Part shown: positions 24,690-35,462 of the stretch, piece by piece
Position numbering within the stretch: the first letter of the stretch is position 1
Layout: every line of letters starts with the position of its first letter
Assembly (NCBI RefSeq): GCF_963576675.1
Contig: NC_088916.1
Span: 16,592,501-16,656,500 of the forward strand
From: Euphorbia lathyris
Taxonomy: Eukaryota; Streptophyta; Magnoliopsida; Malpighiales; Euphorbiaceae
DNA: 64,000 nt
Direction of reading: 5' to 3'
The notes under the pieces: generated by a model
What the model saw: only the letters and a program-made list of their open reading frames with translations
What the model was told of the DNA's origin: nothing
The model's database searches: none
Program-made: the position numbers and the translations under genes

Positions 24690-27422
24690 CTTCCCTTCAA
24701 GTTGAGTAGGAGAAACAGGGGAACTGCTCAACTTGCTTAAGTGCTGCATATGTTGATGAACCGGAAGAACTTTAGTGAAAATGTCAACCACCTGGTCTCG
24801 AGTAGAAACATAGCTAGTTTGTAGATGACCTGATTTCAGTTGATCATGAACATAATGACAGTCTATCTCAACATGCTTAGTTCTTTCATGTAAAACAGGA
24901 TTTGCAGCAATGGCCAACGCTGCCTGATTGTCACATTTCAGTAGAGTCGGAGGCAAGGAAGTGAGACCAAGATCTTTCAACAGATTAGATAACCAAGTCA
25001 CCTCACAGGTTGTAAGAGCCATTGCTCTGTATTCTGCCTCTGCAGATGAACGAGCTACTACTATCTGTTTCTTCGCTTTCCAAGAAATAGGAGAATCACC
25101 AAGAAATATGCAGAAACCTGTAGTGGATTTGCGTGTCATAGGGCAACTTGCCCAATCGCTGTCACAGTAAGCCGTTAATCGAGCTGCAGACTTGGACGCA
25201 AGAAGTATTCCTTGAGCAGAAGTGCCAACAAGGTATCTAAGGAGTCTCTTTGCAGCTTGCATGTGAACAGTTGTAGGAGAATGCATAAATTGGGTGAGTA
25301 TTTGAACTGGGAAGCATAAGTCAGGTCTTGTAATGGTTAAATAGATGAGTTGTCCGATGAGCCTTTGATAGGATTGAGGTTTAGAGAGTAAATCTCCCTT
25401 GTCAGGAGTGAGTTTTAGGTGACTGTCCATAGGTAGTTTGACTGGTTTAGCCAGAGCCATGTCATTCTCTTTAAGTATGTCAAGGGTGTACTTTCTCTGC
25501 GATAAGAAAAATCCCAAACTGGATCTGTCGATTTCTATTCCCAGGAAGTATCTCAGGTTTCCCAGATCTTTCATATGAAAAGTCTTAGAAAGCATGGTTT
25601 TCAAGTGTTCTATACTTGGTGCACAGTTTCCACAAATAAGAAGATCATCCACATAGATTAATACCATAGTTATAGTATTTGAAGTATGCAAAGTAAACAA
25701 GCTGTAGTCAGATTTGGACTGTTGATACCCCAATTCAAGCAGAGTAGATGACAATTTGGAAAACCATTGTCTAGGTGCTTGTTTAAGTCCGTAAAGGGAC
25801 TTTTGAAGTTTACATACCAGGTCAGTAGATGTAGCAGTGTAGGTATTGGGATTTCCAACTTGAGAAATCCTGCAGCCCTGTTGAGTGTATCCCTGTGGCA
25901 TTGTCATATACACATTTTCCAGCAAATCACCATGTAGAAAAGCGTTTGTTACATCCATTTGAATGGTATGCCAGTCCAAAATAGCTGCCACTGCAAGTAG
26001 AGTCCTTACTGTTGTCATCTTGGCTACAGGAGCAAAAGTCTCTGAATAGTCTTCCCCTTCCTTCTGCTTGTAGCCAAGTATGACAAGTCTTGCTTTGTAT
26101 CTTTCAAGTGACCCATCAAGGTTATACTTGGTTTTGAAAAGCCATCTGCAGCCTATGGATCTCTTCCCAGGTGGAAGTGTGGTGACAATCCAGGTATTGT
26201 TAACCTCTAAAGCTTCAAGTTCTGTGTTCATAGCTTGAACCCATTGGGAGTGTTTAACTGCTTCTTTGAAATGAGTAGGATCAGGGTTCTTGGATAATGT
26301 GCTTAACAAGCAGAAATATTCGGGGTTTGTATGAGTGAGAGCTAGATTGGAAATAGCAGGGGGGCTTTCAGAACTTAGATCATAATCTTGATGCCAATTT
26401 GGTGGGTGATGAGTTCTTGTGGATCTTCTTACATTAGGAGAAATGTGCTGAGTAAGAGGGGTTTGGGAAATTTGAGATGAACTGGGAGAATTTGGGCTTT
26501 GGGAAATTTGAGATGAACTGGGAGAATGTCCAGGTGCCATAGGTGAATTGGCATTAGGATTGTAGACTAGTAGATCATCAATGGAGGAAGGTATGGTGGA
26601 GTTAGTTGTAATGGTTGGAATGGGATTCATGTAGTTTTGCATAGAGGAAGCTTGAAAAGGGAATATCTGTTCACGAAACTTTACATCTCTTGAGATAAAG
26701 ACTTGCATATTGAGCAAGTTGAGAAGCCTGTAACCTTTTTGAGTGGGTGGGTATCCCAAAAAGACACAGGGAACTCCTCGTGGAGAGAATTTGTCTGTGG
26801 AAAAGGTAGGATTGCAAGCAAATGCCAAACAACCAAAGACTTTCATATGTTCATAAGGGGTAGGTGTTGTATGTAATGTAGTGTATGGTGTTTGGTTTTG
26901 TAAAACTGGTGTTGGAAGCCTGTTAATAATGTGTACAGCAGTTAAAACACAATCTCCCCAATATGACAGAGGTAAGCATGATTGAAATCTCAATGCTCTA
27001 GCTATCTCTAGTATATGCCTGTGTTTCCTTTCCACCCTTGCATTTTGTTGTGGTCGTTTGACACAAGAGGTTTGGTGAACTATGCCAAGTTTGCTGAATA
27101 AAGATTTGCAAGCTACATCATCAAACTCTAGGGCATTATCTGATCTCAGATATTTAACACTCTTCTCAAAATGATTACTGACATATTGAATGAATGTTTC
27201 TAGGGTAATCAAGGAATCAGATTTGTGTTTGAGTAGGTAAACCCATGTGAACCTGGTGTGATCATCTACAATAGTGAGGAAGAACTTGAATTTCCCTCTA
27301 GTGCAAACCTTATAAGGTCCCCAAATGTCTATATGAATAAGGTGAAAAGGTTTAGGGGCTTTAGACTCACTTACCGTAAACGGAAGTTTGGTGAATTTGG
27401 ATAAGGGACAAGTGAGACACAC
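24684..27422 (-). CDS. Copia pol: integrase, reverse transcriptase, RNase H
   Basis: This is the second part of the polyprotein, 912 codons, open throughout. The apparent start Met is internal, and true translation would come from the upstream frame. Integrase comes first, with an H-C remnant, then HIDIWGPY and VDDHTRF, SDNALEF and RVERKHR as its D, D and E positions. Reverse transcriptase follows with [12 protein letters not shown] and the YVDD box near residue 590. RNase H ends it with [17 protein letters not shown] and DNQAALAIA. The stop lies just inside the 3' LTR. Apart from the upstream slip and the protease change, nothing looks broken. Confidence 0.94.
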   Translation of the reverse strand: MCLTCPLSKFTKLPFTVSESKAPKPFHLIHIDIWGPYKVCTRGKFKFFLTIVDDHTRFTWVYLLKHKSDSLITLETFIQYVSNHFEKSVKYLRSDNALEFDDVACKSLFSKLGIVHQTSCVKRPQQNARVERKHRHILEIARALRFQSCLPLSYWGDCVLTAVHIINRLPTPVLQNQTPYTTLHTTPTPYEHMKVFGCLAFACNPTFSTDKFSPRGVPCVFLGYPPTQKGYRLLNLLNMQVFISRDVKFREQIFPFQASSMQNYMNPIPTITTNSTIPSSIDDLLVYNPNANSPMAPGHSPSSSQISQSPNSPSSSQISQTPLTQHISPNVRRSTRTHHPPNWHQDYDLSSESPPAISNLALTHTNPEYFCLLSTLSKNPDPTHFKEAVKHSQWVQAMNTELEALEVNNTWIVTTLPPGKRSIGCRWLFKTKYNLDGSLERYKARLVILGYKQKEGEDYSETFAPVAKMTTVRTLLAVAAILDWHTIQMDVTNAFLHGDLLENVYMTMPQGYTQQGCRISQVGNPNTYTATSTDLVCKLQKSLYGLKQAPRQWFSKLSSTLLELGYQQSKSDYSLFTLHTSNTITMVLIYVDDLLICGNCAPSIEHLKTMLSKTFHMKDLGNLRYFLGIEIDRSSLGFFLSQRKYTLDILKENDMALAKPVKLPMDSHLKLTPDKGDLLSKPQSYQRLIGQLIYLTITRPDLCFPVQILTQFMHSPTTVHMQAAKRLLRYLVGTSAQGILLASKSAARLTAYCDSDWASCPMTRKSTTGFCIFLGDSPISWKAKKQIVVARSSAEAEYRAMALTTCEVTWLSNLLKDLGLTSLPPTLLKCDNQAALAIAANPVLHERTKHVEIDCHYVHDQLKSGHLQTSYVSTRDQVVDIFTKVLPVHQHMQHLSKLSSSPVSPTQLEGKY

Positions 27423-27436
27423 ATGTCTATTGGAAC

Positions 27437-29071
27437 CTATGTGAGGTTTGACACAAGGGATATATTGAAGTTTTTTATGGGAGCATGACCCATTCTATGA
27501 TGCCAGAGTTCTAGATCAGTTGTGTTATGAGAATTGGTAGCAGTGAGACATGAAACATTAACATGTTTAGATAACACATTAGCAGAGATAGGTTGCAGAT
27601 AGTAAAGACCATTCGCAAATGCACCAATACCAACAGTTTCCTTGGAATCACAATCAGTAATTAAGCATTTGGTAGGAAGAAATGATACCTCACAGTTGTT
27701 GTCTCTGATAAGTTTCTGCACAGATAGCAGGTGATGCTTGAATTTAGGAACACATAACACATTCTTCAACTTCAATCCTGACTCCATGATAACTGTGCCC
27801 ACATGTGAAACAATTGCAGTATCTCCAGTGGGAAGGTTGATCTTAGTATCTCCCTTCAGAGCAATCACATTGACAAGTTTTTCAAGACTGGGCGTCATGT
27901 GATCTGATGCCCTTGAATCGATGATCCAATCATTTGAGTGACCAGCTGCAAAGTTGCAAGAGATAGTTGATGAATATATCATGCCAGAGAAGTGGTTGTC
28001 AATTTCATCATCTGTGTTGTCGGTTACCCTTTGATTCATTTGAAGTTGTGGCACCAATTTGGCTAATTGCTCCAATTGTTGAGGAGTGAAAAGAATGCCA
28101 GGGCTGTCTGAAGTAGAATTCACATTGCTTAGAGCGTTGGCAGCCATTTTGGGTGAGGATTTGGAACCAGAACTGGAACCAGAACTCCACCTGTGAGAGT
28201 TGGAAGTTTTTGATTTGTTTTGTGGGTTTGATTTGTGTTTAGAGTGCCACTTAGGGTAACCTATCACTGACCAGCAACGTTCTCCACTATGTCCCTTACC
28301 ATCACAGACAGAGCATATTTGAATCTTCTCTGGTTGAGATTTGCTATACATTGCAGACATCTCTGTATCCATTCTAGAGAAATGCAACAGGTCTCTCTGA
28401 GCTTCTTCCTGTTGCAGGGCAGCTGAAGCTGTCTCAACTGAGGGCAAAGGGGACATCAACAACAATTGACTCCTCTGAGGATTATAAGACTCATGTAACC
28501 CATTTAAGAACAGAAATAACCTTGCTTCTTCACGTTGGAGTTCTATCGCCTTCAACAGAGCAGTGACTTCTGCATTTGGCTCAGAAATTTTTGGTAAAAC
28601 ATTCAATGAGTCTAGCTCTTCCCACATGGTTTTCATAATGGTGTAATACTCATTTACAGACATTGAGTTTTGCCTTTCCTCGAATAACTCTTTGTTTAAC
28701 TTATATTTTCTAGATCCATTGGTCAAGGAAAATCGTTTTTCCAGATTTGACCAGATCTCATGGGCAGTATTCATATACATTACAGATTTACTGATAGTAG
28801 ATGAAACGTTATGAGTTATCCAGGAAATTACCATATTATTGCAGGTGTCCCACATCTCAGCTTTCGTATCATCATCCGTGGATTTCTCCACTTTTCCTGT
28901 CACAAATCCGAGCTTCCGCTTAGATGCAAGGTTTATCTCCATGGTTCTTTTCCAGGCTCTGTAGTCTGCAGAACCTTGTAATTTTTCGATTTGAATGGAA
29001 GTAGCTCCATCTGATGGATGTAGGAACAGAGGGTTAAGCATATCTTGAAAAGAAAGTTTAGGGTTCGACAT
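27437..29071 (-). CDS. Copia gag, protease and start of integrase (frameshifted end)
   Basis: This is the first half of the retrotransposon polyprotein. The N-terminal gag domain (about residues 10-240) has the plant Copia form [14 protein letters not shown] zinc knuckle CX2CX4HX4C ([14 protein letters not shown]) lies near residue 250. The aspartic protease follows near 383 as [11 protein letters not shown]; the usual DSGASDH has Gly changed to Arg. The pre-integrase HHRMGH motif lies near 520. The frame then slips in the A-run at 27471-27476, adding about a dozen foreign residues before a stop. One extra A would restore register with 24684-27422. The start Met is the first after the leader, 122 bp downstream of the primer site. 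Confidence 0.93.
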   Translation of the reverse strand: MSNPKLSFQDMLNPLFLHPSDGATSIQIEKLQGSADYRAWKRTMEINLASKRKLGFVTGKVEKSTDDDTKAEMWDTCNNMVISWITHNVSSTISKSVMYMNTAHEIWSNLEKRFSLTNGSRKYKLNKELFEERQNSMSVNEYYTIMKTMWEELDSLNVLPKISEPNAEVTALLKAIELQREEARLFLFLNGLHESYNPQRSQLLLMSPLPSVETASAALQQEEAQRDLLHFSRMDTEMSAMYSKSQPEKIQICSVCDGKGHSGERCWSVIGYPKWHSKHKSNPQNKSKTSNSHRWSSGSSSGSKSSPKMAANALSNVNSTSDSPGILFTPQQLEQLAKLVPQLQMNQRVTDNTDDEIDNHFSGMIYSSTISCNFAAGHSNDWIIDSRASDHMTPSLEKLVNVIALKGDTKINLPTGDTAIVSHVGTVIMESGLKLKNVLCVPKFKHHLLSVQKLIRDNNCEVSFLPTKCLITDCDSKETVGIGAFANGLYYLQPISANVLSKHVNVSCLTATNSHNTTDLELWHHRMGHAPIKNFNISLVSNLT

Positions 29072-29192
29072 GCTGGGTTTGAAGAAGAAGGATTAGAGAG
29101 TAGAACAGGAAAATAAGAAATAAGATTTGATATTTGAGAAATAGGTTTAGAAAGTTGGATTTAGGGTTTTCATCCCTCTTTGCACACCGGAT

Positions 29193-29204
29193 GCTCTGAT
29201 ACCA
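29193..29204 (-). other. Primer-binding site (initiator Met-tRNA)
   Basis: TGGTATCAGAGC directly follows the 5' LTR on the minus strand. This is the standard plant Copia primer site. Confidence 0.93.
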
Positions 29205-29437
29205 TGAAGAGCAAGTTACCCAAAACCTGAATGCAGAGGGATGAAGAATTTGCAGAAAAAGAGAAGAAGAGAAGATGACACTAAAAGTTTTGTATATTAT
29301 TCTCTTGTCCAAAATGGTACCGTTACATGACATATAAAGGAACCAACAACACTACAGACAAAACTAAATAACTAACTTGATATGAAAAGACACAAAAGGA
29401 CACTTAAATAGAAATTATTCTTTCTCTATCCTTAATA
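29205..29437 (-). repeat. 5' LTR of the Copia element
   Basis: On the minus strand it begins TATTAAGG and ends TCTTCA, directly before the primer-binding site. It differs from the 3' LTR only in the CACTAAAAG versus CACTGAAAG word. Confidence 0.96.
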
Positions 29438-29527
29438 ATATCGTTTGACACTCTTTCGCTGAATTGGCAACTGATGTGGAGGAGAGAGAAACTGAAGCGC
29501 GTTTCTTTTAAAAAGTTACAGTTGTAA

Positions 29528-29755
29528 ACTCAATTCGTTTGTTTTACCTACTGTTTGCTGTTGCTATTTGTTATTGCTATTTGCTGTTGCCGTTGGAAAA
29601 AACTGCTTTTGTAAAATGCTGTTTTTTGGTTGTAAAAAGTAAACACGAGGCCACTAACCAAACACCTAATAATGCTCCTTATAAGATGTAAAAGGCAAAC
29701 AGAAGTTTACTAACCAAACACCTAAAATGAGCAATCAAACACCCCTTAAACATAA
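29528..29755. mobile_element. MITE (copy 2 of the 20799-21065 family)
   Basis: It shares CTCAATTCGTTTGTTTTACC at the start, internal CACTAACCAAACACCTAA, and AAACACCCCTTAAA at the end with the copy in SPS4 intron 1. It lies about 90 bp beyond the Copia insertion. Borders are approximate. Confidence 0.6.
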
Positions 29756-29997
29756 ATAACAAAAGCTCTTTGTCTCTCTTCTCTCCGATATTGATGGGAT
29801 TGAAACATCTTCTTCTCCTCCTAATTTTTCTCCCAGGCTCTCTTTCTCTCTCATGGACATTGATGTGGGATTGAAACTTTCTCTCTTCATACCTCATTCT
29901 TCTCCATGTCGTTCTCTACCTCCTTCATCTTCGTCTTCTTCATCTTCTCTTAATTTCTTTTCTATTCTTTAATTTCGTTTTTTTCTATCTCTCTCGA

Positions 29998-30237
29998 TTG
30001 AAGCTGATTAATGGAAAAAAATTGATTACGAGATGGATCATCAAACCTCAATTTCGAAATTGTGCTCCTATCTGTCAATGTGGAGAAGCATATGTTCTCA
30101 AAGTTCCGTTGACTAATGTAAATTCAGGTAGGAGGTTCTCTAGTTGTGCCAAATATGGACTGATGTCAGTGCATGTGGTTGCTTTTGGTGGTTTGATTCT
30201 CCGACTCTAGTTAAATGTTGAAATGCAATCGTGGTTT
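29998..30237 (+). pseudogene. GRF-type zinc-finger relic, frameshifted
   Basis: The frame reads CQCGEAYVLK then NSGRRFSSCAKYG, the first three ligands of a plant GRF zinc finger. The fourth part, CGCFWWFDSPTLVKC, is present but one base out of register, followed by a stop at about 30228. The finger is therefore split by an indel near 30165-30175. Plant GRF-finger reading frames of this size are often transposon-linked. A C/T-rich leader (29760-29990) precedes it. No further exon was found. Confidence 0.6.
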
Positions 30238-30292
30238 GTAGAAGAAGATGAAAGAGGCTGAGGGAAAGGAAATTTCAAAAGACAATTACAAT

Positions 30293-30461
30293 TAGGGGTG
30301 ACAATTTCTAACATGAAAACACGATTTACAGAAACAACCCGATTGACACGATAGGATTGACACGAAAATCATTTTTCTAGCATTTATAGTATATAAAACC
30401 ATATGGAACATATAAATGAGATAACACAACTTTGACACGAAACACGAAATTGCTACCTCTA
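30293..30461. mobile_element. hAT MITE, 169 bp (family copy 2)
   Basis: The perfect 8-bp target duplication ATTACAAT lies at 30285-30292 and 30462-30469. The ends are TAGGGGTGACAATTTC and its near complement GAAATTGCTACCTCTA. The interior matches copy 1 at 22870-23031, including ATAAAACCATATGGAACAT. Confidence 0.92.
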
Positions 30462-30548
30462 ATTACAATAGGGTAACAACGAGGTTATTGTTTACATTTT
30501 ATTTTCTGTTTGATTTTAGGGATTACTTTTAGCAAATTATTTTATATT

Positions 30549-31080
30549 TTTTTGGTAGGCAAAGGAATGCTAAATGCCCGAAACAACAAAAGAAAAAACA
30601 GCAGAAAAAATAGAAAACAAGAAAACAAGAACCATAGCGCTATCTAGTCACCAGTCTAGGAAACAAAGTGTGACACTCATCATCAGAAAGAATAGATTGA
30701 ATGCCCACAGGAGGCACAATATACTTGTGAAAGCCAAAGTATAAGAGTCTGCGAAATTCGTCATCCAGTCAGCTGCTTTATTCCCTTCTCTCAACATGCG
30801 AATAACTTGCAAATCCCAATTTCAAACTTTGAACTCATGGCAGGGAAGCAAAATCCAGAAGTAGGGATGATGAACACTAATGGGATCATTCATAAAATTG
30901 ACGGCCATAAGGGAGTCGAGTTCCATCACAACCTGTCGATAACCTTTATCCTAGGCAAATTGTAGCCCGAAGAAAAGATCCCAAATTTCTGCTAACGTTG
31001 AGGTACAAACCCCCAAATTCACCACAAACCCACCTTCCCATAAGCCATGCGAGTCACGAACAATTCCACCGGACTGGATT
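30549..31080 (-). pseudogene. LINE 3' end with decayed RNase H domain
   Basis: On the minus strand, broken frames read a plant LINE-type RNase H: VRDSHGLWEGGFVVNLG, then VVMELDSLMAVNFM, then MLREGNKAADWM. Several stops interrupt it. An A-tail (T-run 30549-30555 on plus) ends the element. The reverse transcriptase part is absent, which fits 5' truncation during retrotransposition. Confidence 0.75.
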
Positions 31081-31309
31081 TTGAAAATGTACCCTCAACT
31101 GGATTTTGTAGTTATCAATTTCAAAATTCCTACCTTTTAAGATTTTAGGATTGTTATGTAATTTGTTTTAAAAAAATGATAGGTTTTTTAACTTGATAAG
31201 ATTGAGATTATTTTCTTACATAGTTGTAGATATTTTTTAAAAATTGAATGTGAATGTAAATTTTCCTTTAATGTATAAAAATTGAATGTGAATGTAAATT
31301 TCCCTTTAA

Positions 31310-32690
31310 TCTATCTATATACTTAAAGAAGCTTACATTTTGCTGACATGTCACTACCACATTATTTTCAAAATTATTTTTCTTTTTCTCCACCGTAATT
31401 TACTTTTCACATTTTGCATATTATGGTATTACCCCTCTAACTGTTCTTCCCCCACTCTCTCATTCCATGCTCTCTCTCAATTACAACTGCCTCTTTTTAA
31501 CTTATTCCCTCAACTGCCTCTCTCCTAATTAACTTTCCAACTCCTTCAACTCATCTGGATTTCCTTCTTCGGTCTGTCTCTGGGGTATGGTTACTATTTT
31601 TTTTTCTATCCTTTTCCTTTTTTCATGCATTTCAAACGAATTTTGATTTTCTTACCTCTTGCATTGTTTCTTTAGTATTAGTTTTACCTATAGAGGCCAA
31701 TCTGGCAATCTATCTCTTTGCGACATTTATCAGATAACCATCTCTTCTCTTTCGGCAGCTACAAATAATTTGAATTAATTGCATAGATAAACAGAGATAG
31801 GCAATGGCTACCAAGTTATAAACTTTAATTTAGGGTTCTTAGTTGAAAAATTGGTTGATTAATGGCTTCTTTTCTCCTCTATAGCCATACGTTTTCCTCT
31901 TCTTTTATACGATAAGTTGTTTGCAGCTTTCTTCTGACTAATGCGTATTCTATTTGATTCCTTTCAGTCTATTTGTTTTCATAATTGAGCATATGATGTC
32001 TTGAAATATATATAGAATGTCTATCTTTGTCTAATTTATTTGTTTTTCTACTTTCAAGTCTCGCTCACAGGTAAAACGAACAAAAATGCTTTCAAAGCAC
32101 CCATTGTAGCAGAGTATACGGGCATCCATGTTGAATTGGTCAAAAACTTAAAGATGGATGTATCAAAGAAGGCGCTTGAATATCTTAGAATGAACCCAAT
32201 TGGAAAGGTAAATAGGATACTAGGAGACTGTTATTCTGTTTACTCAGCAATTATAACTTACACTGAAATATTTATTAGTTTACTCTAACGAATCAATTTC
32301 ATATCCAAATCATCTAAATGAATAAAGAGGAAACTCATATCTTAGGAATATATAATGAAATTGGTTGATTGGTATACCATACTCTACATACAATTTCAAA
32401 CCTGCAACATATTTTTAGAGTTGTACATGATGGAAACTGATCTGGTTAATTTATATATGGAGAATGTTTACGAGTTGTTTGTTTCTAGCTTCTCATAATT
32501 GCATTGGTGTATATATAATACTACACTCATGAAAAAGGTTCCCTATCTTGGTTTCTAATCTTAGTTTTCATATTTCTTTTGTGCAGAGATCTGGCTCATT
32601 GAATAATTTTCTTAACATTTGCTCAATTTTGGTTTTTAGGTTTCTTCCATTACTTTGTTGTGTAACTGTGTTTAGAAAGGATTGATATAG
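31310..32690 (+). mobile_element. Possible Helitron-like segment carrying a captured exon
   Basis: A repeat starting ATACTTAAAG(A/C)AGCTTACATTTTGCTGA occurs at about 31318 and again in direct orientation at about 32699. Both are followed by C/T-rich DNA with CTCTCTCAA words. The first lies just before the captured eEF1B-gamma exon, the second just after the segment. The 5' sequence resembles Helitron starts (TCTATATACTTAAAG...GACATGTC), but no CTRR hairpin end was proven. The class is uncertain. Confidence 0.35.
32056..32207 (+). pseudogene. Captured first exon of eEF1B-gamma (elongation factor 1-gamma)
   Basis: The frame encodes GKTNKNAFKAP, VAEYTGIHVELVKNLKMD and LRMNPIGK. This is the N-terminal glutathione-S-transferase-like region of plant eEF1B-gamma. 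The first five or so residues of the family are missing. The similarity stops exactly at GGAAAG|GTAAAT, a good splice donor after the family's NPIGK. An intron-like sequence follows and no later exon is present. Substitutions are spread through it, for example PEF/KMNP to LEYLRMNP. The kept exon-intron border shows that DNA, not mRNA, was copied. It is very unlikely to make a working factor. Confidence 0.8.
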
Positions 32691-32933
32691 CTGTAAAAAA
32701 TACTTAAAGCAGCTTACATTTTGCTGATGTCTCATTTTGTGAATTTTTTGACTATTTTTTATTTTATTTTTCTATTCAATTGTTGTTATTCTAGGCTACT
32801 TGAAAATTGTCTAACTGCAAAACACCACTTTCTCTCTCAACTGCTCCTTCATGCTCCCTCAATATCAGCCTGTAAACCACCTTCCCTCTTTTTATCGTAT
32901 GTTTCCCCAATATTTACGCATCCATTGTATATA

Positions 32934-34459
32934 GGGAAAAGTACAAAAATAAACATTGTGGTTACACCTATTTTCGAAAACAGTCTTGTGGTTTAAAAGT
33001 TTGTAAAATGGTACCATGTACTTCATTCCGTTAGCAAACACATACCAAATTGAATAACGGTGTTAAAAGTCAAATGGAAAAGAGTTAATTTGGTCCTTAT
33101 ATTTATTTAATTTATAAATTAATTCCTATTATTATCCAATTATCATAAACAAACCCCAAAATTTAAAATAAAAATCAAATACACCTTCTTCTCCGTCTCT
33201 TTCTAATTTCTTATCTTTTTTCTTCTTTCTCTCTCTTCTTTATTAATTTCTCTCTCTAAAATCAAAATGAATCTTCATCTCTTCATTCTATCTTTGCTCC
33301 CAACTCTTCAAATGGAATTCGTTGACAGCAGCAGTAATATACATATGAGTGGAAAAGTTTGCTGGGACATTCTGATATTGAAGGCTTTTTTCAGATTTTT
33401 TCTGAAACTAATTGAAGCATTGAAGACTTGTTTAAGGAAACGTAGAAATTGCAGCATTGAAGACTTGTTTTCTGAGCTTACAAATGGAAAGAGCGTAGTG
33501 AAACTATGGGATAATCTAGGATTATGATTAAGATTTAACAGCGGAAATGAGTGGAGAAATCACATTTCTGTATATGAAACGAACTCTGATCGAAACCTGT
33601 TATCAATTTTCCGCGAAGAGTCTCAGATTCCAGCCGTATCGATATCGTCCTCATCGCGGGCAGTGATTGTTTCTTCTGAGACCAATGTATCCGGGAATTT
33701 ACTGAAGGTATGGGACACGCGCATAGGCGGTGGGCTGTCGGGGATACTGGTGGAGTGGAGACCTAAATTGGGAAAAATCGTAGGAATCCGTGGCAGTCTT
33801 GCGAAGGTATACGTTCGAAATGACGTCACCGGAAGATTAACGGTTGGTGACTTGAGAAAAGTCTGGTCACCATTAGCAGTAACCGAGTCCGTTGACGAGG
33901 TGAACGGTGGTGACTCGGTGTTTCGACGCGGTTAGCAAAATGTGCCGTCAATGAACTACAAAAGCTGTACATAATTGTTTTTTTTATAATATTGTATATA
34001 GTTATTTATTAGGAAATAATAAAAGAAGAGAACATGAAAAAATTGTGCAAATGAATTGTTGGTTTGTCTGGTTATATTTGGATTTGGTTAGAGTGTGATT
34101 AGATTTAGAAGGAGATGGAAATTCAATTGTTTTTAGAGAGAGAAATTAATAAAGATGAGAGAGAAGAAAAAGAAAAGAAAAAAATTTAAAGAGAGATGGA
34201 GAAGATGGTGTTTTTGATTTTGATTTTTTATTTTGGGGTTTGTTTGTGATAATTAAATAATTAGGGGAATTAATTTATAAAATAAATAAATATAAGGACT
34301 AAATTAACTCTTTTTCGTTTGACTTTTAACACCGTTAGTCAATTTGGCCTGTGTTTGCTAACGGAATGAACCTTAAAGCACCATTTTGCAAACTTTTAAA
34401 CCACAATGGTGTCGATCGAAAACATGTATAACCACAAGGTTTATTTTTGTACTTTTCCC
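32934..34459. mobile_element. Mutator-like element with about 330-bp inverted repeats and GC-rich cargo
   Basis: The ends GGGAAAAGTACAAAAATAAAC and GTTTATTTTTGTACTTTTCCC open inverted repeats of about 330 bp (32934-33270 and 34130-34459). Both contain CATTCCGTTAGC and CAAACCCCAAAA words. A 9-bp direct repeat with one mismatch (TTGTATATA / TTATATATA) flanks it at 32925-32933 and 34460-34468, the size expected for Mutator-like elements. The interior has no transposase. It holds a GC-richer block (33540-33935) suggestive of captured coding DNA. Confidence 0.78.
33663..33935 (+). CDS. Open frame in Mutator-like cargo, unrecognised
   Basis: This 90-codon frame lies inside the element at 32934-34459, in a block clearly richer in G and C than its surroundings (CG-containing words such as GATATCGTCCTCATCGCGGG occur here). 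The protein has beta-rich Gly and Val patterns, for example RIGGGLSGILVEWRP and KIVGIRGSLAKVYV, and no motif I recognise. The frame may extend upstream of its Met, since sequence before 33663 is also coding-like. It is best read as a possible captured gene fragment. The upstream open frame 33267-33527 is AT-rich and looks unrelated. Confidence 0.3.
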   Translation: MIVSSETNVSGNLLKVWDTRIGGGLSGILVEWRPKLGKIVGIRGSLAKVYVRNDVTGRLTVGDLRKVWSPLAVTESVDEVNGGDSVFRRG

Positions 34460-34484
34460 TTATATATATATATATATTTCATAC

Positions 34485-35444
34485 TAGTTTATAGTCAAAA
34501 CGCATTATTTGGTCCATGATCTATCCAAAATTTATGTTTTTGGCCCTTAACCTATTATTTGGTCATATTTGGCATTTCGCCTATCCGAATTAGTAAAATC
34601 AAACCCACAATGGATGGAAAGTTAACTAGACAATCTATTGTGCCATTATTAGAAATTCCAAAACCTCATGTGTCTAAAATGATATTTTTTGTCCCAACCC
34701 AATTGAGTCCTCGCCATCGTCTTCTACTATTCCTTTGTTCGCCGACGTCTCCTTTTTGACATACTTTCCGATTTTCTTCAATCAATCTTTTTCCCAGATG
34801 CTCTTTCACTTTCCAATTTCCCTCTTCTTTGCAATCACCTTCTTCAAGATTTCAAAATCTCTATTACCCAAATTTTTCATCTTTTCCTTTTTTTCTTTAT
34901 ACAGGTTTCCATGGTTTTGTGATTATTCATTGAATACAATTACAAGTTCGATTTCCTAATCATCAATTAAAAACATTTTCTTTCAGATCATTAGTTCCTT
35001 CTCCTTGTACGTTTTCATGGAGAAGCGATGCCGACACTATCCTGCTTCTTATTCACCGGTCTGTCCAATTACTTTTCCTCCAATTTGAATGAAGTGCTGG
35101 AAATTAAGATGATGCTCATTACGGGAGCGATGGGAACGAAGGAATTGTAGTAGAGAGACATCAGGGGCGGCACGGAGGAATCGTGCTGAAGGAATCGCAG
35201 AAGACGAAGGTTGGGATGTAAAATATCGTTTTAGACTCGACTAGCTTTTTAAATTTTTATTAATGACACAAAAAATTGTCTACGTGCTAACACAATCAAC
35301 TTCAATTAACTTTTCATCCATTTTGGGTTTAATTTTACTAATTCGGGTAAGTGAGGGATCAAATGTGACTAAATAATAGGTCAGGGGCCAAACATACTAA
35401 TTTTGGATAGATCAAGAATCGAATGGTGTGTTTTAGTTTATACT
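34485..35444. mobile_element. Foldback element, about 960 bp
   Basis: The left arm (ATTATTTGGTCCATGATCTATCC, CCTATTATTTGGTCA, ATTAGTAAAATCAAACCCA) is mirrored by the right arm (GGGTTTAATTTTACTAATTCG, TGACTAAATAATAGG, GGATAGATCAAG). Arms are about 170 bp. The centre (34690-35220) is C/T- then G/A-rich and has no convincing gene. Borders are approximate. Confidence 0.65.
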
Positions 35445-35462
35445 AAAAGAGAAGAGTTTTTT

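Larger units (their letters stand above)
24457..29437 (-). mobile_element. Ty1/Copia LTR retrotransposon, nearly intact and young
   Basis: The 4981-bp element has two 233-bp LTRs (29205-29437 is 5', 24457-24689 is 3') that differ at one base. A perfect 5-bp target duplication ATATC lies at 24452-24456 and 29438-29442. The minus-strand primer-binding site TGGTATCAGAGC (29193-29204) fits initiator Met-tRNA. A purine tract AAGGGAAG precedes the 3' LTR. Domain order is gag, protease, integrase, reverse transcriptase, RNase H, which is Copia order. Two lesions are visible: a one-base slip in an A-run at 27471-27476 that splits the polyprotein, and Gly-to-Arg in the protease DSG motif. Confidence 0.97.

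Noticed and set aside
24928..25170. Plus-strand open frame inside Copia pol
   Set aside because: Antisense shadow of the RNase H region.
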